A DNA stretch of 64,000 bases from JALOOB01 sp964387985 (GTDB taxonomy: Bacteria > Chloroflexota > Anaerolineae > CG2-30-64-16): positions 49,852-113,851 of the forward strand of contig CAYLZG010000001.1 in assembly GCA_964387985.1 (NCBI GenBank), given 5' to 3'. Below are positions 17,467-25,737 of the stretch, piece by piece. The notes under the pieces were generated by a model. It was not told where the DNA came from and ran no database searches. It saw only the letters and a list, made by a program, of their open reading frames with translations. The stretch's first letter is position 1. The number at the start of each line of letters is the position of its first letter. The position numbers and the translations under genes are program-made.

Positions 17467-17495
17467 AGTATAGTTAGGCCAGCAGAGATTGTCAA
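17467..17495 (-). promoter_or_regulatory. Consensus promoter of the heme operon
   Basis: Minus-strand TTGACA (17495-17490), 17-bp spacer, TATACT (17472-17467). Predicted start near 17460, giving a leader of about 55 nt that contains the iterons. Confidence 0.8.
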
Positions 17496-17539
17496 ATACG
17501 CGATGCTGGGTGCTTGTTCGGCGTTAGCGCAAGGAAGTT

Positions 17540-17637
17540 GGGAGCCGGGAGGAAACAAGGAGTAGAATGAGGCCTGGGTACATGAGAACCGATTCTCCCT
17601 GGATGCTGCGCTGCCGCCCGTAATGATGCCAGGAATC
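17540..17637 (-). pseudogene. Decayed 5' fragment of a secreted-nuclease paralogue (repeat copy B)
   Basis: About 98 bp matching the leader and first codons of the nuclease gene at 8748 (copy 8704-8802), roughly 80% identical by eye. On the minus strand it still offers an ATG at 17583 followed by a hydrophobic stretch (MYPGLILLLVSS) paralleling MHRALILLL. A 1-bp deletion shifts the frame and a stop follows after 19 codons. The match begins at the stop codon of the neighbouring hypothetical gene. Remnant of a duplication, not a working gene. Confidence 0.7.
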
Positions 17638-18514
17638 AGAGCTGCGCTATCAGAGCCCGGAGCACCGGCTCGGTGCCGGGCTCAAACAACAGGCGCAATG
17701 TCTCCTCGACGCCATGCTGGACGACCGTCACATTCAGCCACAGGTCATGTTGCGTCTGTTCCAACATCAACCGGCGAACGCGATTACGCGGGCAGTACCG
17801 TGCGATAATGCCGTAAGCTGCGCGGGCGGCCGTCAGGTCATCCCGGGCAATGAGCAGGTGCTCTCGCGTCAAGACGACCACAGTCGTCGGAGCGCGTTGG
17901 TAGCGCAACACACCCAAATGCCGTCCCCAGATTGCTGGCTGATAGACCACCACCTGCGCCTGTTCACCCGGCAGCATCAACCTGAAAGGGATCAGGTTCC
18001 GGAACTTGAGGGGCAATCCTCCAAAAGGCGAATCGTGGGGTTCGCCCGTGGGGAGAGGCAGGCCGGCTTGTGCGATGATGGTGCGGCGCATCGCGTTTAC
18101 CATGTCCCAGAAGAGGCGTTCGCTCACCGTGTTGAAGTAGACCCGCTGCTGCTGTGGCTGTCCCGCGTTGACCCACGACCATGCAACCCAGGAATAGAGC
18201 AGGATCGTCCCCAACTCCAGCCACAGCAAGTCAGCCAGTGGCGTCACCGTAACTTCGGGCAGCCTGGGCGCCTCTGGGATCGTGACAACCAGCAACCGCT
18301 CATCGGTCCTGGCCAATACCCAACTGGGAGTCCACCGTTCAGCGAACCACGTGCCCAGCCTGCGTCGAGGCGAAAGACGGCTTTGCCGGGGTGCGAAGAT
18401 GATCTGCCGGGGTACCTCTTCTGGTAAGAAATACGCCTGCAGTGCTGCCGCAGCCGCTGGCGCCAGGTCCTCGACCCTCGATACGGAAGAAGCGAAGCGT
18501 TCAGTAGTGGACAT
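17636..18514 (-). CDS. Hypothetical protein
   Basis: 292 residues from the ATG at 18514 (STTERFASSVSRVEDL), which has GGAGA about 8 nt upstream; the frame stays open to a GTG at 18559. No family recognised. Residues ~50-75 are basic and Pro/Arg-rich. Residues ~80-140 read as beta strands with a hydrophobic stretch (WLELGTILLYSWVAWSWV) that is probably buried rather than a membrane span. The rest alternates strands and helices (VVVLTREHLLIARDD), recalling a PH-like or bacterial-PH domain. Transcribed away from the repeat-rich surface gene at 18829; function unknown. Confidence 0.65.
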   Translation of the reverse strand: MSTTERFASSVSRVEDLAPAAAAALQAYFLPEEVPRQIIFAPRQSRLSPRRRLGTWFAERWTPSWVLARTDERLLVVTIPEAPRLPEVTVTPLADLLWLELGTILLYSWVAWSWVNAGQPQQQRVYFNTVSERLFWDMVNAMRRTIIAQAGLPLPTGEPHDSPFGGLPLKFRNLIPFRLMLPGEQAQVVVYQPAIWGRHLGVLRYQRAPTTVVVLTREHLLIARDDLTAARAAYGIIARYCPRNRVRRLMLEQTQHDLWLNVTVVQHGVEETLRLLFEPGTEPVLRALIAQL

Positions 18515-18713
18515 CGGCATTCTCCAGACCGAAACCTGCCTGCATAGGTACGCATCCACAAAGACCGTCAGTCTCGCTACACTCGATCGGCAGGGAGCCT
18601 CATCCCTTCTTTGTCATCGCTATCTTACCACGCTTCGCACCAAGCCTCCAGCTCGGTGTTTGGAGTAGCTAAACGGATAGTGAAGATATCTCGTATTATC
18701 AAATAAATAACAC

Positions 18714-18742
18714 TTGCTTTTGTGCACTTGCTATGATATACT
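18714..18742 (+). promoter_or_regulatory. Promoter of the CRL-repeat protein operon
   Basis: TTGCTT (18714-18719), 17-bp spacer, TATACT (18737-18742). Predicted start near 18749 and a leader of about 80 nt ending in GGAGG before the ATG at 18829. It overlaps the in-frame ATG at 18733, arguing against that upstream start. Confidence 0.6.
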
Positions 18743-18828
18743 CACCGCATCGTTCAGGCCGGGCGCCCGCGGCAAATGCCGGGAGCGCGGATCTGGCCCC
18801 GCAGGGGGTATTTGCATCGGAGGACCTC

Positions 18829-21800
18829 ATGCGCATTGAAGAGTTTCCGCGCCCCAAGGCCGACAATCGCCGCGGCGTGCATTGGTCGGCTTCTGTCTAT
18901 CACCCCACTGGAGCCGCACTCGACTACTGGATCGCCGAGCTCCAGGCGATGAAGATCAAGTGGGTGAAGGTGCTCGATGATGGCGGTGGATCTGCGCTGG
19001 ATCTTTCGCAGCGCCTGTTGGCGGCCGATATCATGCCCATCGTACGCCTGTACCGTTCTGAGCCCAATCCGGGGACGATCGGCGGCCGCGAGGAGGACAC
19101 GATCCGGCGGCTCGTCGCCGCGGGCGTCCGCTACTTCGAGACCAACAACGAACCTGACCTGGCCGTCGAGTGGAAGGACGGTAAGGTGCCGTCCAACTGG
19201 CTGGACATCGTGATCGACAATTTCATCATCGATGCGGACAAGGTGCTAGCGTTAGGGGGCTTGCCGGCACTCCCCGCCATGGGCGTCGGCACTCGCGTCG
19301 ATCCGATCGCCGCCGTAGTCAAACGGGGACGCGCGGACATCTTCGAGAAGGGCGCCTGGATCGCCGTCCACAACTACACACTGAACCATCCGCTCGATTA
19401 TCCTTATGATGCGGTCAATCAGGAAGGACAGCCGGTCAGCCAGGAAGAGTATGACCGGTTCGGACAGTGGGCATGGGAAGGTGCCACACGCGAACAGATC
19501 AACCAGTGGCGCGCATCAGACAAGAATCCAGGCGACACGATCCAGGATGACGCTTCCTGCTTCCTGTCCTTTCTGCTGACGGACCAGCTCGCGCGGCAGG
19601 CGCTGGGCTTTCCTGTACCCATCATCGGCACCGAGGGCGGTCCCGTTGTTGGGTGGAAGGAAGATCGTCGGTATCCCCGCATCACGCCCGACATGCATCG
19701 CGAACGGATCATCCAGATAGCGGAGTTCATGCAGGGCACACGCAAGCTTCACAACCAGTCTTGTCCCAACAACTTCTTTGCGATGTGTCACTGGCTCATC
19801 GCAAATTACCGTCTCGGCTTCATTGCACCCGGATGGGAAAGCCAGTCGTGGTACGGCGACTGGTGGAACAAGGATTTCAACCTCAAGGGCGAGCTGCCGG
19901 TAGTCGCGGCGCTCAAGGCGTTGCCGGGCGCGCAGGTGGGTGAAGCGGGAAATGCAAGTATCACAGGCAAAGCAACCCGCGCGGATACTGATGAACCGCT
20001 GCCCGGCCTGACCGTGCAACTGCTGCTCGCAGACAACGAGATCGCACGAACTCGGACCGCAGAGAACGGCTCGTTCACCTTCACCGGGCTTGCAGCGGGC
20101 TCATACGACATCGCGGTCGTTCCCTGGGGGGTCGTGCGTCGCGGCATCAACGCAGTCGTAGCGGGTGGACAGGCTATCAGCCTTCGGCTGACCGGCGGAC
20201 GCGCCAGTATCCTCTCGGGAGCAATACAAGATTCCTCCGGAGCCGCAGTCGCAGGCGTTCAAGTGACCCTGCAACGTGACACGCAGAGCGTGGCAACAAA
20301 CAAGACCGGGGCGGATGGGAGCTTCCGCTTCGAGGGCCTGGCGCTTGGCTCCTATCGTTTGTCATTGCCGGGCATCACGGTCGACGGCATCGCACTGGAC
20401 GGCTGGCAGGCCAAGAGCATCAAGCTTACGACGGGCACGGCCGCGGGGTATCGATACGAAGTGACCGGCAAACGCCTGCTGCCTGCGGAGGAAACCAACA
20501 ACAGGCGGCTCTTCTACGGAATTGTAACCGATGCAAGCGGCGCACCTCGCAACGGGATCAAGGTGCAGATGTCGTGGGAAGGTGCTGCAGGGGGCACGCA
20601 ATTTCCCGTCAAACTCACGGGCAGCGATCCGTACAAGCCCGCAGGCTACTACGAGTTTCTGCACACGCCCGGCACCTTTGCGCTTCAAATCGTCCAGGGA
20701 GACTGGCCGGCCAATCAGGCCGGTGGCCTCGAAACCGCCAGAGTGCCTGGCCGCGAAGGCCAGCCCATCTGCTACGAGGTTAACTTCCAGCTGCGGCCCA
20801 CCGGCGGAAGCCCTGCCCAGGTCGACGGCGTCATCTACGGCGGCCAGGCAGGACGCAAAGTAATGCTCACCGGCATCGCCAAATCTGGAGCCACGCCACC
20901 CACTCGCCAGACCGTACTGGCGGCCAACGGCGCATTTGCGTTTTCCACCGTGGTCGACGGCTCGTACAAGCTCTCTCTGGAGGGTATCGGCGTCATTTCG
21001 CAAAACATCTCTGTGACACCCGGCACGCTTCACAGGGTGCTGTTCTCCCTGCGAAGCCAGCTGAGCGGCAAGGCCGCCGGTGCACCCGAGGGACTTGTGG
21101 CCATCTTGTATGCACCGGCAGCATGGGGCTGGACACGCCAGGCGCCTCTCGACCCACAAGGCGCCTTTGCATTCAGCAATCTGCCGCCCGGACGCTACCG
21201 GCTTGAGCTCGGAGGACGGGTGATCTCCGATCTTGTGCTGACGGGTGAGAATCGCCTGGCGCTGGCGTCCATAGATCTGGCTGCCGGAAAGCGGAGCGTG
21301 ATCCGCGGCCGGGTTGCCGATGCTGGGGGACAGCCCAAAGCGGATCGCGTGGTCACCCTGCGGAGGGACGGCACCGTGGTCGCTGAGACCCGGACTGCCG
21401 CGGATGGCACGTATCGATTTGCCAACCTGCCCGCAGGCGTGTACTCCGTGGAGGTTGCAGGCCTGGGACGAATCGCTTCCGATATCCGGCTTGACGGAGA
21501 GCGCGAACAGGTCACCGACGGCCTCTGGCCCAGCCAGGGGCCGCGAGGCACACTACAGGGCCGCGTGTTGAATGGCAACGGCACACCCCTGCCCTTTGCT
21601 CTCGTGTGCTTGCTCAAAGACACCGTGAAAGTAGCACAGACCGAGGCCGACAGTAAGGGTGTGTTCAAGTTCACCGGCCTTGCAGCGGGGACTTACGCCA
21701 TCTCAGTCAGCGATGCGAGCGTCGTTGTGGACAATATCGTTCTGCCGGAGGACGCAACGGTCGTTCGCGATGTCACCCTGCCCCCAGCCCCGGCCAAGCT

Positions 21801-22086
21801 GTTCTCCCATTACCTGCTCTTTGCGCCACCGCCGGCGGCCGATCAAGCAGGTCATGCTGAGGCGGGACTCCTGCTTGCACTGGCGGGTCACTATCTGACC
21901 GGCGATCTATCCGGCGGCTTCAGCATCGATGAGGCCAAGCTCGCCGAGCGGGTCACGATCGTCGGAGATCGCGTTCCGGCGAGTGCCGAGGGCACACTGA
22001 GTGCTGCGGGATGCCAGGTGGCACGACTGCAGGGCGACGCCTATGCAGTGGCGAGCGCGTTGGAACAGCTTTTTGCGGAGGGCTAA
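18829..22086 (+). CDS. Large modular protein: clan-A glycosidase-like domain, seven CRL repeats, CW_binding_2-like tail
   Basis: 1085 residues from the ATG at 18829 (GGAGG upstream). Residues ~1-370 look like a TIM-barrel glycosidase of clan A, with NEP in FETNNEPDL and a second glutamate in IIGTEGGPVVGW. About seven beta-sandwich repeats of the carboxypeptidase-regulatory-like/SdrD-B type follow (pattern ADGSFRFEGLALGSYRLSL, ADGTYRFANLPAGVYSVEV). The last ~95 residues (FSHYLLFAPP to the end) resemble a half cell-wall-binding-repeat-2 unit (VTIVGD, then CQVARLQGDAYAVASAL). No signal peptide is visible, unusual for such a surface-type protein. The next gene, 3 nt downstream, shares the repeats and tail. 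Function unknown; carbohydrate binding or cleavage at the envelope is inference. Confidence 0.72.
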   Translation: MRIEEFPRPKADNRRGVHWSASVYHPTGAALDYWIAELQAMKIKWVKVLDDGGGSALDLSQRLLAADIMPIVRLYRSEPNPGTIGGREEDTIRRLVAAGVRYFETNNEPDLAVEWKDGKVPSNWLDIVIDNFIIDADKVLALGGLPALPAMGVGTRVDPIAAVVKRGRADIFEKGAWIAVHNYTLNHPLDYPYDAVNQEGQPVSQEEYDRFGQWAWEGATREQINQWRASDKNPGDTIQDDASCFLSFLLTDQLARQALGFPVPIIGTEGGPVVGWKEDRRYPRITPDMHRERIIQIAEFMQGTRKLHNQSCPNNFFAMCHWLIANYRLGFIAPGWESQSWYGDWWNKDFNLKGELPVVAALKALPGAQVGEAGNASITGKATRADTDEPLPGLTVQLLLADNEIARTRTAENGSFTFTGLAAGSYDIAVVPWGVVRRGINAVVAGGQAISLRLTGGRASILSGAIQDSSGAAVAGVQVTLQRDTQSVATNKTGADGSFRFEGLALGSYRLSLPGITVDGIALDGWQAKSIKLTTGTAAGYRYEVTGKRLLPAEETNNRRLFYGIVTDASGAPRNGIKVQMSWEGAAGGTQFPVKLTGSDPYKPAGYYEFLHTPGTFALQIVQGDWPANQAGGLETARVPGREGQPICYEVNFQLRPTGGSPAQVDGVIYGGQAGRKVMLTGIAKSGATPPTRQTVLAANGAFAFSTVVDGSYKLSLEGIGVISQNISVTPGTLHRVLFSLRSQLSGKAAGAPEGLVAILYAPAAWGWTRQAPLDPQGAFAFSNLPPGRYRLELGGRVISDLVLTGENRLALASIDLAAGKRSVIRGRVADAGGQPKADRVVTLRRDGTVVAETRTAADGTYRFANLPAGVYSVEVAGLGRIASDIRLDGEREQVTDGLWPSQGPRGTLQGRVLNGNGTPLPFALVCLLKDTVKVAQTEADSKGVFKFTGLAAGTYAISVSDASVVVDNIVLPEDATVVRDVTLPPAPAKLFSHYLLFAPPPAADQAGHAEAGLLLALAGHYLTGDLSGGFSIDEAKLAERVTIVGDRVPASAEGTLSAAGCQVARLQGDAYAVASALEQLFAEG

Positions 22087-22089
22087 GCC

Positions 22090-23394
22090 ATGAGCACAGA
22101 CAAGGGATGGGATTTGGTCGGCTGGCTGCGCGGACAGCGCGATGTAAAACCCTCACAGAAGGTCTCGCTCGCGCCGCAGGAAGTGGTGAATGATGCTGCC
22201 AGCTACGGCGTACAGATCCAGCCTGCCAACGTGAAGCCAGGTGCGCTTTATTGGCAGGTGGCGCGCATACATCACCTGACGCCCCAGGAAAATGGCGGAA
22301 ACCACCACATCTATCTCGATGTGCTCGATCCGGCCCTTGGCGGCGCCCCCTATGGCGGCCGCGTAGAGACAGCCCGTCTGCGAGTGACGTGGGACGGAGG
22401 CGAACAGATCGTAACGGTGGATAAACCTGCCAATGAACCGGGCACCAACTTCCCCATGTGGAAATGGCAGGTGTGCGCCGTCGAGTGCCTGGGGCTGGCG
22501 GGCCAGGAGCTACCATCGGACCGCGTGACCGGCCTGCACACGGGCCATCCCGACGAAGCGGCGGGCAACACCCTGTTCCACCATTCATTTGACATAACTT
22601 ACGTAAAGGTGCAGGCCGCGGAACAGGTCTACACGGACAGCGTCATCTATGGTGTCATCCATAATGGCTCAGGGCGGACTGCGCTTCTGCTGCAGGGAGA
22701 GCGAGAGGTTGCGCGCAAGGCTCTCGGAGTGGATGAGACGTTCCGCTTCGTCGAGTTGGGCGCGGGCGAGTATGTGATTGCCGTGCAGGGCACGGAATTC
22801 CGGTCAGCCACCACGCGAGTAAACGGCCGCGACCAGGTGCAACTGAACCTCACGCTCGCTTTGCGGGAAAGCACCATCGCCGGGCGGGTGACCAACGGTG
22901 CAGGCAAGACCGTCGCCCTCCTGAAGGAAACCGTTGAGGTCGCCACCCAAGTCATCGCGGCCGACGGAACCTACCGCTTCACGAAACTTGAGGCAGGCAC
23001 GTATCGGGTGGTGATCGCCGGCACCCAGGTTGCATCCGAAGCGTTGAACCTGAACGGCGCCAACACGGCGACCGTCGATCTGGTCGCGCCGGCTCCTGGC
23101 AAATCGATCACGCACTATGTTCTCTTCGGACCGAGCGACCGGCCGCGCACCCGTGCGAATCTCCTTCTCGCGCAGGACTTCATTCTGGCATTCACACCGG
23201 TGTTTGGGTTCAATGCAGAAGAGGCAGGAGCCGCAGGCAGCATCACGATCATCGGTGCGCCGGAGGAAGTGAGTACGGATACGGAGAAGCAATTGGTGGA
23301 CGAAGGAGCCACGGTGCAGCGGATCGCCGGGAATGCCGGCGAAGTGGCAGCCGCGCTGGCCGCGCGAATCAAGGCAGGACGCGCCTTTAGCTAG
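22090..23394 (+). CDS. CRL-repeat protein sharing the C-terminal domain of the upstream protein
   Basis: 434 residues. Residues 1-170 are an unrecognised domain (WLRGQRDVKPSQKVSLAPQ; a beta-rich part follows with ALYWQVARIHHLTPQENGG). Two carboxypeptidase-regulatory-like repeats occupy about 175-325 (ADGTYRFTKLEAGTYRVVI). The last ~100 residues (ITHYVLFGP, ITIIGAPEEVSTDTEKQLVDEG, VQRIAGNAGEVAAAL) parallel the tail of the upstream protein and resemble CW_binding_2. Start ATG lies 3 nt after the upstream stop, so the two are one operon. No signal peptide seen. The two proteins probably act together; function unknown. Confidence 0.75.
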   Translation: MSTDKGWDLVGWLRGQRDVKPSQKVSLAPQEVVNDAASYGVQIQPANVKPGALYWQVARIHHLTPQENGGNHHIYLDVLDPALGGAPYGGRVETARLRVTWDGGEQIVTVDKPANEPGTNFPMWKWQVCAVECLGLAGQELPSDRVTGLHTGHPDEAAGNTLFHHSFDITYVKVQAAEQVYTDSVIYGVIHNGSGRTALLLQGEREVARKALGVDETFRFVELGAGEYVIAVQGTEFRSATTRVNGRDQVQLNLTLALRESTIAGRVTNGAGKTVALLKETVEVATQVIAADGTYRFTKLEAGTYRVVIAGTQVASEALNLNGANTATVDLVAPAPGKSITHYVLFGPSDRPRTRANLLLAQDFILAFTPVFGFNAEEAGAAGSITIIGAPEEVSTDTEKQLVDEGATVQRIAGNAGEVAAALAARIKAGRAFS

Positions 23395-23451
23395 GGGTCA
23401 CTCACTTGCTTACGGGTTGAGCAGTGCCGGAGGATCGTGATTCGGGCAAGA

Positions 23452-23485
23452 GCAGGCCACGCTGTGTGTTTACAGCGTGGCCTGC
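23452..23485. terminator. Bidirectional hairpin between convergent genes
   Basis: Perfect 13-bp stem GCAGGCCACGCTG (23452-23464) with CAGCGTGGCCTGC (23473-23485) and an 8-nt loop. It sits between the ends of the CRL operon (+) and the zinc-ribbon gene (-). The T-run is short on both sides. Confidence 0.7.
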
Positions 23486-23495
23486 TTGTCGAAAG

Positions 23496-24041
23496 TCACG
23501 ATGCTTCCGGAGGTTGGAATACTACATCAGTGGCAACGGGCTGCGGCACGGGCGCTGGTGTAGTGGCGGTCAGTGATGGTTGCGGAGACCGCTGCCCGGA
23601 TGCCGGTGTGACACAATACGGGCACACGACCCAGTTGAGGTCGAGGGGCTTCCCGCAGGAGTCGCAGAGCCTGCGCAGCTCTGTCCGGCAGTGGGGGCAT
23701 ACCAGCCACTCGGGCTCAGTAACCGCCTGGCATTGCGGGCAGGCTCGCCGCTGGGCGATATCTCGCAGCAGCGCTTCCTCCTCCAACTGGCGGTCATAGA
23801 CCTCGGCCAGAGTCTCCTTAGGCCGCAGGAACAGATACAAGACCACACCCACCGGACCCAGCACGAGTGCCAGCAGTCCTGCAAGGATCCAGGCAAAGAT
23901 ATCGCGCGTGCGAAGACGAATGTCGCGGATCACCCAAACCACCAACGCGATCCACATGGCGACGGTGAAGGCCACCACAGCCGCAACAATCAGCTCGAGG
24001 GCCACACCGATCTTATTCAGTAGCTCAGGGGGAAACTGCAT
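23496..24041 (-). CDS. Membrane protein with double zinc ribbon
   Basis: 181 residues. Two membrane segments (about 11-37 and 48-70) are followed by a charged helix (ETLAEVYDRQLEEEALLRDI). A double zinc ribbon follows with CPQC, CPHC, CDSC and CPYC at about residues 100-145, then a Pro/Thr-rich tail. Such proteins tether a zinc-ribbon domain to the inner face of the membrane. Their roles are mostly unknown. Transcribed convergently with the CRL operon. Confidence 0.72.
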   Translation of the reverse strand: MQFPPELLNKIGVALELIVAAVVAFTVAMWIALVVWVIRDIRLRTRDIFAWILAGLLALVLGPVGVVLYLFLRPKETLAEVYDRQLEEEALLRDIAQRRACPQCQAVTEPEWLVCPHCRTELRRLCDSCGKPLDLNWVVCPYCVTPASGQRSPQPSLTATTPAPVPQPVATDVVFQPPEAS

Positions 24042-24232
24042 TTGGTTCCATACCTCGTCGTGGACAGCGAACGCTCATATGTGTCGCCGCCAAAGTCATC
24101 CCCGCTTGCTCAGGTGCAACGGGCAAAATAAGATTATAGCGTACATCGGGCCATTAACCAAAAGGATGGGGTTCCTGGACATCTTTTTCAACCAAGAGCA
24201 GTGAGTGTCCACAGTAACCAATCCAGCGCAAG

Positions 24233-24261
24233 TTGTGTCTTATGGCATCAGCGAATATAAT
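24233..24261 (+). promoter_or_regulatory. Promoter for translin-family gene (near-leaderless)
   Basis: TTGTGT (24233-24238), 17-bp spacer, consensus TATAAT (24256-24261). The -10 ends 9 nt before the ATG at 24271, so the predicted leader is about 3 nt. Confidence 0.65.
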
Positions 24262-24270
24262 ATTGAAACT

Positions 24271-24903
24271 ATGCTTGAACTACCACAGATTATCGAGGAC
24301 ATCCGCACAGAATTTACGGCCAAAAATGCGGTGCGCGATACAACACTCAATCGCAGTCGTGAGCTGATCCGCTTTTGCGCTCTCAGCATCCGGGCCATTC
24401 ACCGGCACGAGTGGGGAGAGGCCGAAGCACTTCTGGACACCGCCCGGCAGGCGGCCAGCGTGATGACAGCGGATCTGACCCAATACCACGATCTCTATGA
24501 GGCCGGTTACACGCAGGATGCGCTCAAGGAACTTGTCGAAGCGCACACCTTGTACGCTATGGTTCACGGCCATGCCCTGCCAACCCCAGCAAGCCTGGGC
24601 GTGCCCGCTGCGGCGTACCTGAACGGACTGGCCGAAGCGGCCAGCGAGCTGCGCCGGTTCATCCTGGACCTGATTCGTCTCGGGCGCACGCGGGAGGGCG
24701 AGCCATACCTGGCAGTGATGGATGATGTGTACATTCACCTCGTCACCATGGACTTTCCAGATGCGCTCACCGGCGGACTTCGCCGGACGACAGACATGTT
24801 GCGCGGCGTTCTCGAACGCACACGCGGTGATCTCACCGTAGCGGTTCGCCAGGAAGAGCTCGAAGCTGCAATGCAAGCGTTTGAGCAAATCAAGACCACC
24901 TGA
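24271..24903 (+). CDS. Translin-family protein (predicted RNA/ssDNA-binding)
   Basis: 210 residues from ATG at 24271; the frame also permits a GTG at 24205, but that lies upstream of the promoter's -10. All-helical. Family pattern includes KNAVRDTTLNRSRELIRFCALSIRAIHR, QDALKELVEAHTLYAM and, near the C-terminus, DFPDALTGGLRRTTDMLRGVLERTRGDLT, which is the hallmark of translin/TRAX and the archaeal COG2178 group. Translins form octamers binding short RNA or ssDNA; the acidic RNase residues of TRAX cannot be assigned by eye. Bacterial members are uncommon and sometimes mislabelled as haloacid dehalogenases. Confidence 0.82.
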   Translation: MLELPQIIEDIRTEFTAKNAVRDTTLNRSRELIRFCALSIRAIHRHEWGEAEALLDTARQAASVMTADLTQYHDLYEAGYTQDALKELVEAHTLYAMVHGHALPTPASLGVPAAAYLNGLAEAASELRRFILDLIRLGRTREGEPYLAVMDDVYIHLVTMDFPDALTGGLRRTTDMLRGVLERTRGDLTVAVRQEELEAAMQAFEQIKTT

Positions 24904-24942
24904 CAGTGCGCAAGACTAACACTGCGCTATCTCCGATGCTAC

Positions 24943-25713
24943 ATGACTTCACATAACCGACAAATTGCGCGCGGATCGCGCCGCTCGCTGATCATCCTCA
25001 TCTTGGCCGCGGTCATCCTGATCGCACTTGCCGGCACCGTTTGGGCCGCATGGGGCGCGGCCAGGCACCGCTGGAATGGCGCGCTCAGCGCACTCCTGGT
25101 TGAGGAAACTGCCACGCCCACCCGTACGCCGCGTCCCGCGACACCTACCCTGACACCGCAGCCGGTTGACCTGACAATCTTGTTTCCCACAGCGACAGCA
25201 CAGCCGACGGCAGTACCGGTCCCGGTCGCAGCGCAACCCACCGTGGAACCATTGATGCCGCACCTGGTGCGCGTTGCGGAGCGTTATGGCATGGACATGT
25301 CGCGGCGCTTCGTCGTAGTTGATCTGGCCAGCCAGACCATGATCGCCTGGGATCCGGGCCAGCCGGCACGCATCATGCCCGTCAGCACGGGCGACGAATC
25401 GCGCGGTTACCGCACGCTCGCATGGTACGGGCTGGTGGGCGACTACTGGGGCACCTTCCAGGCTTCGGGCGTCTATGCCGATGAAGGATGGTACCTGTTC
25501 GAGGATGCCGGCCACATCCTAATCCACAGCACACCCTACCGGCTGGTCGACGGACAAAAAGTATACGAACAGGTGGATGCCCTGGGGGCCTATCCCGCGT
25601 CCAAAGGCTGCATCCGCCTGACTCCCGAGGATGCGAAGTGGTTCACGGATTGGAGTCCGCGAGGCACACCGATCGTGATTCTTCCGAAGGATGAGGGACT
25701 TGGCATCAACTAA
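24943..25713 (+). CDS. L,D-transpeptidase (YkuD domain), membrane-anchored
   Basis: 256 residues. One N-terminal membrane anchor (about 17-37), a Pro/Thr-rich spacer (about 55-100), then a YkuD domain from about 120. The catalytic signature is complete: ILIHSTPYR, then YPASKGCIRLTPEDAKWF, with the nucleophilic cysteine in SKGC. These enzymes make 3-3 cross-links in peptidoglycan or attach proteins to it outside the membrane. Short gap to the downstream Tat lipoprotein gene (24 bp), so they may be co-transcribed. The enzyme implies a peptidoglycan wall. Confidence 0.88.
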   Translation: MTSHNRQIARGSRRSLIILILAAVILIALAGTVWAAWGAARHRWNGALSALLVEETATPTRTPRPATPTLTPQPVDLTILFPTATAQPTAVPVPVAAQPTVEPLMPHLVRVAERYGMDMSRRFVVVDLASQTMIAWDPGQPARIMPVSTGDESRGYRTLAWYGLVGDYWGTFQASGVYADEGWYLFEDAGHILIHSTPYRLVDGQKVYEQVDALGAYPASKGCIRLTPEDAKWFTDWSPRGTPIVILPKDEGLGIN

Positions 25714-25737
25714 ATCAGTTGGTGCGTTGAATACTGA

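Noticed and set aside
18733..18828. N-terminal extension of the CRL-repeat protein from ATG 18733
   Set aside because: It lies within the predicted promoter; GGAGG precedes ATG 18829.
24271..24903. Haloacid dehalogenase
   Set aside because: No DxDxT motif; helical translin pattern instead.
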